From Olsenella sp. (GTDB lineage: Bacteria > Actinomycetota > Coriobacteriia > Coriobacteriales > Atopobiaceae), in contig SUUD01000111.1 of assembly GCA_015062715.1 (NCBI GenBank), positions 1 through 6,748 on the forward strand: DNA of 6,748 nucleotides. Direction: 5' to 3'. Within the stretch, counting starts at the first letter, position 1, and every line of letters begins with the position of its first letter. This document shows, piece by piece, positions 1 through 5,052 of the stretch. The notes beneath the pieces are model-generated. The model saw nothing but the letters and a program-made list of their open reading frames with translations, was not told where the DNA came from and did not search any database. Both the position numbers and the translations under genes were made by a program.

Positions 1-261
1 AGGCTTGCGGGGGAGGAGCTGCACCTGACGCCCATCGAGTACCGGCTGCTGTGCCTGCTCGCCCGCAACGTGGGCCGCGTGCTCACCCATGGCTACATCC
101 TGCGCGAGGTCTGGGGGAGCTCGCAGAAGAGCGACCTCGCCTCGCTGCGCGTCTTCATGGGCCAGCTGCGCAAGAAGATCGAGCCCAGCCCGTCCTCGCC
201 GCGCTACATCCACACGCACGTGGGCGTGGGGTATCGCCTCATGCGCGTGGACGAGCGCTGA
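1..261 (+). CDS. Response regulator, OmpR/PhoB winged-helix C-terminal domain (KdpE-like), 5' truncated
   Basis: Only the last 86 codons lie in the window; the reading frame is open from base 1 to the TGA at 259-261. The visible part is the DNA-binding winged helix of an OmpR/PhoB-family response regulator: HLTPIEYRLLCLLARN at its start, then LREVWG, the recognition-helix segment LRVFMGQLRKKIE, and the wing ending HVGVGYRLM. The LR-(V/I)-(F/Y)-MGQLRKK stretch and the HLTPIEYRLL start resemble KdpE, the regulator of the Kdp potassium transporter, more than PhoB or OmpR, but the receiver domain and neighbouring genes (kdpD or kdpABC) are outside the window. The protein would act in the cytoplasm as a transcription factor. 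The family call is secure; the KdpE subgroup is a resemblance only. No clear terminator follows the stop codon. Confidence 0.85.
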   Translation, partial: RLAGEELHLTPIEYRLLCLLARNVGRVLTHGYILREVWGSSQKSDLASLRVFMGQLRKKIEPSPSSPRYIHTHVGVGYRLMRVDER

Positions 262-314
262 CCGAAGGCGCCCCTCGTTTGCCTCCCCGTCACCTCGCCG
301 ACATGTTGATGCCC

Positions 315-320
315 TAGAAT
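315..320 (+). promoter_or_regulatory. Possible -10 element (TAGAAT) for proA
   Basis: TAGAAT matches the -10 consensus at five of six positions and lies in the 93-bp gap between the response regulator and proA, 35 nt upstream of the proA start codon. No convincing -35 hexamer is found 16-18 bp upstream, and no extended TG motif precedes it, so this is a weak call. If it is used, the leader would be under about 30 nt. Confidence 0.3.
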
Positions 321-354
321 CGAGCGCAGGCACATCACGAGCAGGGAGGTCAGC

Positions 355-1635
355 ATGGCAAGCGTCGCCCAGATCGCAGCGCAGATGAAGCTCGAGAGCC
401 CCGTCATGGCGGCGACTCCGGTCGAGGTGCGCAACGCCGCCCTTGTCGCCGTCAAGGAGGCCCTGCTCGCCAACAGCGAGGCCATCTTCGCCGCCAATGC
501 GGCCGACCTGGCTGCGGCCGAGGCCGACGGCGTGGCACCCGCCGTGGTCAAGCGCCTGCGCTTCGACGAGCACAAGCTCGCCGACGTCTGCGCCGGCATC
601 GACGACACCATCGCCCTGCCCGACCCGGTCGGGAGGACCCTGCTCGCCCGCGAGCTGGACGAGGGGCTGACGCTCTACCGGGTGTCCTGCCCCATCGGCG
701 TCATCGGCGTCATCTTCGAGGCGCGTCCAGACGCCCTCGTCCAGATCTCCACCCTGTGCCTCAAGAGCGGCAACTGCGCCGTGCTCAAGGGCGGCAGCGA
801 GACCATGCGCACCAACAAGGCCCTGTTCGACCTCATCCACGCCGCGGCCGTTGCGGCGGGCCTGCCCGAGGGCTGCCTGCACCAGGTAGAGGCCCGTTCC
901 GAGATCTCGGAGCTGCTTGCCTGCGACACCGCCATCGACCTGCTCATCCCCCGCGGGTCCAACGCCTTCGTCCGCTACATCATGGACAACACCCGCATTC
1001 CCGTGATGGGCCACTCCGACGGCATCTGCCACATCTACGTGGACGGCGCCGCCGACGTCGAGAAGGCCGTGCGCATCTGCGTCGACGCGAAGGTCCAGTA
1101 CACCGCCGCCTGCAACGCCGTCGAGACCATCCTGGTCCAGCGTTCCGCCGCGCCGGCGCTGCTGCCAGAGATCGTCGCGGGGCTGCAGGGCGAGGGAGTC
1201 GAGGTGCGCGGCACCGACGAGGTCCGTGCCATCGTGGACTGCAAGCCCGCCACCGACGCCGACTGGGACACCGAGTACCTGGCGCTTGTTGTCTCGATCA
1301 AGCTCGTCGAGGGTGTCGACGAGGCCGTCGACCACATCAACCGCCACGGCTCGCACCACACCGACGCCATCATCACCGAGGACGCGGCGGCGGCCGCACG
1401 CTTCATGCAGCTGGTCGACTCCGCAGGGGTGTACCAGAACTGCTCCACGCGCTTCGCCGACGGCTTCCGCTACGGCTTTGGAGCCGAGGTCGGCATCTCC
1501 ACGAGCAAGCTCCATGCGCGCGGCCCGGTGGGCCTGGAGGGCCTGGTGACCTACAAGTACAAGATCTTCGGGAGCGGGCAGATCGTGGGCGACTACGCCA
1601 GCGGCGCCTCGAGCTTCCACTTCCGCGACCTATAA
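355..1635 (+). CDS. proA: Gamma-glutamyl phosphate reductase (glutamate-5-semialdehyde dehydrogenase)
   Basis: ProA catalyses the second step of proline biosynthesis, NADPH-dependent reduction of gamma-glutamyl phosphate to glutamate-5-semialdehyde, in the cytoplasm. The 426-residue product is of normal family length. Recognisable ProA motifs, in order, are GVIFEARPDALVQIS (about residues 118-132), the cofactor-site segment LKGGSETMRTN (144-154), LIPRGSNAFVRYI, HSDGICHIYVD (from residue 220), and the catalytic-cysteine motif AACNAVETILV, whose nucleophile is Cys253. GLEGLVTYKY near the C-terminus is also typical. The start is set by an AGGGAGGT ribosome binding site at 343-350, just upstream of the ATG. 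proB (glutamate 5-kinase), often adjacent, is not in this window, so ProA either relies on a distant proB or is transcribed alone. All expected motifs are intact. Confidence 0.97.
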   Translation: MASVAQIAAQMKLESPVMAATPVEVRNAALVAVKEALLANSEAIFAANAADLAAAEADGVAPAVVKRLRFDEHKLADVCAGIDDTIALPDPVGRTLLARELDEGLTLYRVSCPIGVIGVIFEARPDALVQISTLCLKSGNCAVLKGGSETMRTNKALFDLIHAAAVAAGLPEGCLHQVEARSEISELLACDTAIDLLIPRGSNAFVRYIMDNTRIPVMGHSDGICHIYVDGAADVEKAVRICVDAKVQYTAACNAVETILVQRSAAPALLPEIVAGLQGEGVEVRGTDEVRAIVDCKPATDADWDTEYLALVVSIKLVEGVDEAVDHINRHGSHHTDAIITEDAAAAARFMQLVDSAGVYQNCSTRFADGFRYGFGAEVGISTSKLHARGPVGLEGLVTYKYKIFGSGQIVGDYASGASSFHFRDL

Positions 1636-1636
1636 T
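1631..1636 (+). promoter_or_regulatory. Perfect TATAAT hexamer overlapping the proA stop codon
   Basis: An exact -10 consensus TATAAT includes the TAA stop of proA and lies 60 nt upstream of the flavoprotein start codon. No good -35 hexamer is present at the right distance, so it may be a coincidence of the stop codon context. If active it would transcribe the flavoprotein and SGNH genes separately from proA. Confidence 0.25.
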
Positions 1637-1696
1637 GTTCCGGCTGGCACGTCCGGCCCCAACGCGTTCTTTCAGCATGAGAGGGAGCCTACATCC

Positions 1697-2314
1697 ATGA
1701 ACGTCCTCATCCTCAACGGCAGCCCGCGCAAGACCGGCAACACCACCCGTGCCATCGCCGAGCTGGAGCGCACCTTCGCCGAGGAGGGCGTTGACGTCGA
1801 GGTCGTGCGCGTGGGCAACCAGGCCGTGCGCGGCTGCATGGCCTGCAACTCCTGCGAGCGCACCGGGAAGTGCGTCTTCGACGACGTGGTCAACGAGGTC
1901 GCTCCCAAGTTCGAGGCGGCCGACGGCCTGGTCGTGGCGAGCCCCGTCTACTATGCGAGTGCCAACGCCACGCTGGTCGCGGTGCTCGACCGTCTCTTCA
2001 ACAGCACGCACTTCGACAAGACCATGAAGGTCGGGGCGGCCGTCGCGGTGGCGCGTCGTGGTGGCACCTCGGCCACGTTCGACGAGCTCAACAAGTACTT
2101 CACCATCTCGGGCATGCCCGTCGCCTCGAGCCAGTACTGGAACAGCGTCCATGGCAGGCTCCCCGGCGAGGCCGAGCAGGACCTCGAGGGCCTGCAGACC
2201 ATGCGCACCCTCGCCCGCAACATGGCCTTCCTCATGAAGAGCATCGCCCTGGGCAGGGAGGCCTATGGCCTGCCCGCGCGCGAGGAGGGCGTCTGGACCC
2301 ACTTCATCCGCTAG
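1697..2314 (+). CDS. Iron-sulfur flavoprotein / NAD(P)H-dependent FMN reductase family protein
   Basis: The 205-residue protein has a flavodoxin-like fold of the NADPH-dependent FMN reductase group. The N-terminal strand and phosphate-binding loop MNVLILNGSPRKTGNTT (residues 1-17) bind FMN phosphate, and ASPVYYASANATLVAVLDRL (81-100) is the usual second flavin-contacting segment. Between them, Cys47, Cys50, Cys53 and Cys59 form C-X2-C-X2-C-X5-C, fitting the compact motif C-X2-C-X2-C-X4-7-C that binds a 4Fe-4S cluster in archaeal iron-sulfur flavoproteins (Isf). It is probably a cytoplasmic FMN (and perhaps Fe-S) electron-transfer protein or reductase; the substrate cannot be told from sequence. 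A GAGGGAG ribosome binding site at 1681-1687 supports the start. The SGNH gene begins 11 nt downstream, so the two are probably cotranscribed. The fold is clear; the cluster is inferred from cysteine spacing. Confidence 0.88.
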   Translation: MNVLILNGSPRKTGNTTRAIAELERTFAEEGVDVEVVRVGNQAVRGCMACNSCERTGKCVFDDVVNEVAPKFEAADGLVVASPVYYASANATLVAVLDRLFNSTHFDKTMKVGAAVAVARRGGTSATFDELNKYFTISGMPVASSQYWNSVHGRLPGEAEQDLEGLQTMRTLARNMAFLMKSIALGREAYGLPAREEGVWTHFIR

Positions 2315-2325
2315 GGGGTCCTGTC

Positions 2326-2952
2326 ATGCGCATCCTCATGCTGGGCAACAGCCTGATTGCCGCCAACGACCTCTCCAAGAGGCTTGCGGAACTGCTTGAT
2401 GCGGAGGTCGTCGTGCACGCGCGCGGCGGCGCCCGCCTCGCCGAGCAGCTCAACCCCGCCACCCGCATGGGCGGGCAGACGCGAGCCGCCCTCGACGCGG
2501 GCGGCTGGGACTATGTGGTCATGCAGGACATGAGCAACGCCGCCGTGACCACGCCCAAGCGGCTGATCGACAGCGTGGTCGCGCTTTCGGTGCTCGCGCG
2601 TGCCACGGGAGCCACGCCCGTTCTGCTCGGCACGTGGGCGTATGCCCCCTGGAGCGCACGTCTCGGGCGGCTCGGCTTCTCCACCGGAAAGATGCGCGAG
2701 CTCATGGTGGAGACGTATCGGGAGGCTTGCGCCAGGTCGGGGGCCTTGCTTGCCGACGCGGGCGGTGCCTTTGCCGCGACGCCCGACCCCACGCCCCTCT
2801 ATGCCGCGGACGGCATCCACCCAAGCGAGCGTGGCACGGAGCTCGCCGCAAGGGCGATTGCGGACGCGATCAGGGGCTCGGCTCAGCCGAGGGAGGACTC
2901 CAGCGCCCTCACCAGAAACTCCGTTGCCCCCGCGCCCGCGCGCGAGTCGTAG
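2326..2952 (+). CDS. SGNH/GDSL-like hydrolase family protein
   Basis: The 208-residue product shows the block layout of an SGNH-fold hydrolase. The N-terminal MRILMLGNSL has candidate nucleophile Ser9. Gly34/Gly35 in ARGGARLAE fit block II. WDYVVMQDMSN (61-71) resembles the VVLQxQS-type block III of DUF4886-like members. ADGIHPSERGTELAARAI (from residue 161) supplies the DxxH pair Asp162 and His165. No signal peptide or membrane segment is seen, so it is probably a cytoplasmic esterase or acyl hydrolase of unknown substrate. The start at 2326 has the G-rich AGGGGGT just upstream, overlapping the preceding TAG stop, and follows the flavoprotein by 11 nt. The conserved domain ends near residue 185; the last roughly 22 residues are low-complexity and are encoded opposite the 3' end of the merR-type gene, so that tail is probably a product of the overlap rather than a functional part. 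Confidence 0.8.
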   Translation: MRILMLGNSLIAANDLSKRLAELLDAEVVVHARGGARLAEQLNPATRMGGQTRAALDAGGWDYVVMQDMSNAAVTTPKRLIDSVVALSVLARATGATPVLLGTWAYAPWSARLGRLGFSTGKMRELMVETYREACARSGALLADAGGAFAATPDPTPLYAADGIHPSERGTELAARAIADAIRGSAQPREDSSALTRNSVAPAPARES

Positions 2953-3647
2953 TACTCGACGAAGCGGTCGTCTGCCAGGTAGCCATGGGCCAGCCCCAGA
3001 TGTGCCTGCGGAGACCAGGCGCCCTCGCCCCAGTGCAGCTGGACCCACCGTACGTGCGCCTTGCAGAGCGCGTCGGCCTCCGGGCTGGCGGGGTCTCCCG
3101 TCGCCATGGCGGCACCGAGGAGCTCGATGATGCGCCCCTCGAGCGCGCCCAGGTCGTTCCACGTGGCCTCGTCCATGGCGAGCAGGCGCTCGTTCGCGGC
3201 GTCGACGGCATCGTCGCCATGACGTCCGCGCGCCTCGGCGCCGAACCTGCGCTCGTTCTCGTCGACGGCCTTGCGCTTGAGCCCCTCGAACCTCTCGCTG
3301 TCGGTCATGGTTGCGTCTCCTTCCAGGGAGTCGATGGTCCTTCGGACGGTCATGATGAGGGCGTCGAGCTCGCGTCGCTGGTCCTCGAGCGCGACGAGGT
3401 GCCCCTCGAGTGCGGAGCGGGCATCGTAGCCCGGTGCGCCGAGCAGGTCGCGGATGTCGCCAAGCGGCATGCCGCAGGCACGCAGCACTAGGACCTGCTG
3501 GAGCCGCTCGACGTCTGCCGGCCCGTATTCGCGGTAGCCGTTGGGGCGCCTGTGCGGATGGAGCAGCCCCTGGTCCTCGTAGTGGTGGAGGGCCCGGACG
3601 CTCGTCCCGGCGAGGTCTGCCAGCTGGTGGACGGTGTAGGTTCCCAT
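2883..3647 (-). CDS. MerR-family regulator with TipAS drug-binding domain (TipAL-like)
   Basis: The 254-residue protein has the two-part design of Streptomyces TipAL (253 residues). Residues about 3-70 are a MerR winged helix-turn-helix (YTVHQLADLAGTSVRALHHY, then the wing GYREYGPADVERL and an LRACGMPLGDIRDLL helix). Residues about 72-110 form the dimerisation coiled coil. Residues about 116-254 are a TipAS-type small-molecule-binding domain (SERFEGLKRKAVDENERRFG... ending HLGLAHGYLADDRFVEYYDSRAGAGATEFLVRALE). Such regulators sense thiopeptides or other hydrophobic drugs and activate promoters by untwisting an overlong spacer. AGGAGG at 3653-3658 (minus strand) sets the start. As I recall TipAS, its thiopeptide-reactive cysteine precedes the S-x-x-M-H motif; the matching position here is Trp211, and the only cysteine in the domain is Cys195, so covalent capture is doubtful. 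An internal start may also give a free TipAS-like domain. Confidence 0.93.
   Translation of the reverse strand: MGTYTVHQLADLAGTSVRALHHYEDQGLLHPHRRPNGYREYGPADVERLQQVLVLRACGMPLGDIRDLLGAPGYDARSALEGHLVALEDQRRELDALIMTVRRTIDSLEGDATMTDSERFEGLKRKAVDENERRFGAEARGRHGDDAVDAANERLLAMDEATWNDLGALEGRIIELLGAAMATGDPASPEADALCKAHVRWVQLHWGEGAWSPQAHLGLAHGYLADDRFVEYYDSRAGAGATEFLVRALESSLG
3306..3324 (-). promoter_or_regulatory. Internal Shine-Dalgarno and ATG for a free TipAS-like domain
   Basis: Within the merR-type gene, GGAAGGAG (3317-3324, read on the minus strand) lies 8 nt upstream of an in-frame ATG (3306-3308) that encodes Met114. Translation from here would give a 141-residue protein (2883-3308) made of just the drug-binding domain, without the DNA-binding part. 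Streptomyces tipA makes exactly such a product, TipAS (144 residues from Met110), which binds and sequesters the drug. The signal is visible and well placed; its use is inferred by analogy. Confidence 0.65.
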
Positions 3648-3667
3648 CGCGACCTCCTCTCGGCAGT

Positions 3668-3698
3668 ATCCTAAACCCTGACGCTACGTTAGGGTCAA
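3668..3698 (-). promoter_or_regulatory. MerR-class promoter with operator dyad in a 19-bp spacer
   Basis: On the minus strand, TTGACC (3693-3698, five of six -35 matches) and TAGGAT (3668-3673, four of six -10 matches) are separated by 19 bp, the overlong spacing typical of MerR-activated promoters. The spacer is covered by an inverted repeat at 3675-3695 with arms ACCCTgACG and CGTtAGGGT around a 3-bp centre; only one pair is mismatched. Transcription would start near 3661, giving a leader of about 13 nt containing the AGGAGG of the regulator gene. The geometry argues for autoregulation by the TipAL-like protein. Confidence 0.75.
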
Positions 3699-3715
3699 GA
3701 CAGACAAACAGGAGA

Positions 3716-3744
3716 TTGATAGAACAACTGTTCGATGCTATCAT
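3716..3744 (+). promoter_or_regulatory. Sigma70-type promoter of the GyrI-like/tag/larE operon
   Basis: TTGATA (3716-3721) and TATCAT (3739-3744) each match consensus at five of six positions and are separated by the ideal 17 bp. Transcription would begin near 3751, about 20 nt upstream of the ATG at 3771, leaving room for the AAGGAGGG ribosome binding site at 3757-3764. This promoter excludes the longer reading-frame start at 3735. The region is AT-rich against a GC-rich background, as expected for a real promoter. Confidence 0.75.
3720..3735. promoter_or_regulatory. Putative LexA/SOS box in the operon promoter spacer
   Basis: TAGAACAACTGTTCGA contains a perfect GAAC-N4-GTTC core and matches the actinobacterial LexA box TCGAAC-N4-GTTCGA at 11 of 12 fixed positions (A for C at position 2). 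It lies across the spacer between the -35 and -10 of the plus-strand promoter, where bound LexA would block RNA polymerase. The downstream operon includes the repair glycosylase tag, which adds functional support. lexA itself is not in the window, and the box preferred by this organism is unknown. Confidence 0.6.
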
Positions 3745-3770
3745 GGTTGCGACGGGAAGGAGGGACACCC

Positions 3771-4403
3771 ATGCCATTCGACTTCAAGAAGCAGTTCCGG
3801 GACCAGTACCAGCCGTCGCGCACGCCCGGCATCGTTTCGGTTCCCGCCATGCGCTACGTCGCCATGCGTGGCCGGGGCAACCCCAACGAGGAGGGCGGCG
3901 CGTACCAGCGGGCTATCGAGCTGCTCTATGGCGTCTCCTACACCATCAAGATGTCGCCCAAGGCAGGTCATGCCATCGATGGCTACTTCGAGTATGTGGT
4001 GTCGCCGCTCGAGGGCTTCTGGTGGCAGGAGGGCGTCCAAGGTGTGGACTACGCCCGCAAGGACGACTTCAACTGGATCAGCTGCATCCGCCTGCCCGAC
4101 TTCGTGACACCGGACGAGTTTGCGTGGGCGATCGACGAGGCCACGCGCAAGAAGCGGCGTGACTTCTCGTCCGTCGAGCTGCTTTCTGTCGAGGAGGGCA
4201 CCTGCGTCCAGTGCCTGCACCTGGGGCCCTATGACGACGAGCCCGCCACGGTCGACGCCATGCATGCCGTTGCGGAGGAGCAGGGGTACGTGCCCGACTT
4301 CTCCAACACCCGCCTACACCACGAGATCTACCTCTCCGACCCGCGGCGTACGGCACCGGACAAGCTCAAGACCGTCATACGCCACCCCGTGAGGAGGGCG
4401 TGA
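3771..4403 (+). CDS. GyrI-like small-molecule-binding domain protein
   Basis: The 210-residue protein belongs to the stand-alone GyrI-like family, as seen from MPFDFKKQF at the start, VPAMRYVAMRGRGNPNEEGG (24-43), YQRAIELLYGVSYTIKMS (45-62), the aromatic EGFWWQEG segment (81-88), HLGPYDDEPAT (150-160) and HHEIYLSDPRR (183-193). Glu185 sits at the position of the conserved acidic ligand-pocket residue of the superfamily. Family members bind hydrophobic cationic drugs, and some (for example Listeria Lin2189) have been reported to hydrolyse cyclopropanoid DNA-alkylating toxins such as yatakemycin and CC-1065. It is cytoplasmic, with no signal or membrane segment. The ATG at 3771 is chosen because AAGGAGGG lies 7 nt upstream and the predicted transcript starts near 3751. 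Its stop overlaps the tag start by one base (TGATG), so the two are translationally coupled. The actual ligand or substrate is unknown. Confidence 0.88.
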   Translation: MPFDFKKQFRDQYQPSRTPGIVSVPAMRYVAMRGRGNPNEEGGAYQRAIELLYGVSYTIKMSPKAGHAIDGYFEYVVSPLEGFWWQEGVQGVDYARKDDFNWISCIRLPDFVTPDEFAWAIDEATRKKRRDFSSVELLSVEEGTCVQCLHLGPYDDEPATVDAMHAVAEEQGYVPDFSNTRLHHEIYLSDPRRTAPDKLKTVIRHPVRRA

Positions 4404-5044
4404 TGGCCGACCATCCGGTGCGCACGTCAAAGGCAGACCTCGCAGACAGCTGGTGCTGGACATACGCAAGCGAACAAGACCGCCGCTACCACCTCGAGGA
4501 ATGGGGCGTGCCCGTGCACGACGAGCGCCGGATGTTCGACCACTTCTCGCTCGAGTGCCTGCAGTGCGGCCTCTCGTGGAACCTCATCCTCCAGCGCCGC
4601 GACGTCGTTCGCGCATGCTTTGCGGGCTTTGACGTCGATGCGGTGGCCGGCATGGGTGATGCCGACGTCGAGCGCATCCTGGCAACCCCGGGGATGATCC
4701 GCTCGCCGCGCAAGGTCCGCGCCGTCATCAACAACGCTCGATGCGTGCTGGCCATGCACGATGGGGGAGTGTCCTTCGACGAGTACTTCTGGAACTGGAC
4801 CGGTCACAAGAACATCCTGTACCAAGGGCACGAGCAGGGCGGCATTCCCGCCAAGAACGGTCTTTCCACGCGCATCGCGGCCGACCTCAAGCGGCGGGGC
4901 TTCAGGTATGTTGGGCCCACCAACGTCTATGCGCACCTGCAGGCATGCGGCCTGGTTTGCGATCACAACGAGGGTTGTCCGCGTTACCATTACGTGGTCG
5001 AGAACCATCCCTGCGTGCGCATGCCACGCGACGACGAGCGCTAG
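4403..5044 (+). CDS. tag: DNA-3-methyladenine glycosylase I
   Basis: Tag removes N3-methyladenine from alkylated DNA as the first step of base excision repair. The 213-residue product aligns with E. coli Tag (187 residues) through its core: YHLEEWGVP (29-37), MFDHFSLECLQCGLSW (44-59) with catalytic-pocket Glu51 and Trp59, LATPGMIRSPRKVRAVINNAR, and LKRRGFRYVGPTNVYAHLQACGLVCDH. The zinc-site residues are retained as Cys18, His30, His188 and Cys192; the Cys18-His30 spacing is one residue shorter than in E. coli. The protein has about 12 extra N-terminal residues and a C-terminal extension of about 20 residues. The ATG at 4403 is preferred over an adjacent in-frame GTG at 4400 because AGGAGG (4392-4397) is 5 nt from the ATG. 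The gene overlaps the GyrI-like gene by one base and its TAG forms part of the larE ribosome binding site, so all three are one operon. Confidence 0.95.
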   Translation: MADHPVRTSKADLADSWCWTYASEQDRRYHLEEWGVPVHDERRMFDHFSLECLQCGLSWNLILQRRDVVRACFAGFDVDAVAGMGDADVERILATPGMIRSPRKVRAVINNARCVLAMHDGGVSFDEYFWNWTGHKNILYQGHEQGGIPAKNGLSTRIAADLKRRGFRYVGPTNVYAHLQACGLVCDHNEGCPRYHYVVENHPCVRMPRDDER

Positions 5045-5052
5045 GAGGTCAC

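Noticed and set aside
1641..1657. CCGG arms around a 9-nt loop after proA as a terminator
   Set aside because: The stem is only 4 bp and is followed by no T-run; such matches are expected by chance in GC-rich DNA.
1403..2302. A 299-codon minus-strand frame opposite proA and the flavoprotein gene
   Set aside because: Its composition is typical of antisense frames in GC-rich DNA and it has no family motif; both plus-strand genes have clear conserved motifs and ribosome binding sites.
1870..2325. Longer upstream extension of the SGNH reading frame
   Set aside because: It overlaps most of the flavoprotein gene in another frame and has low-complexity Arg/Gly-rich sequence; the start at 2326 begins directly with the conserved SGNH strand and GNSL motif.
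3735..3770. Upstream in-frame ATG that would add 12 residues to the GyrI-like protein
   Set aside because: It lies within the LexA-like box and promoter spacer, ahead of the predicted transcription start, and has no ribosome binding site; the ATG at 3771 has AAGGAGGG at good spacing and family-like MPFDFKK.
2311..3777. A 488-codon open frame on the minus strand spanning the SGNH gene, the regulator gene and the divergent promoter
   Set aside because: It is rich in Arg, Gly, Ala and Pro with no recognisable domain, crosses two real genes and their promoters, and is a GC-content shadow of the regulator gene in another frame.
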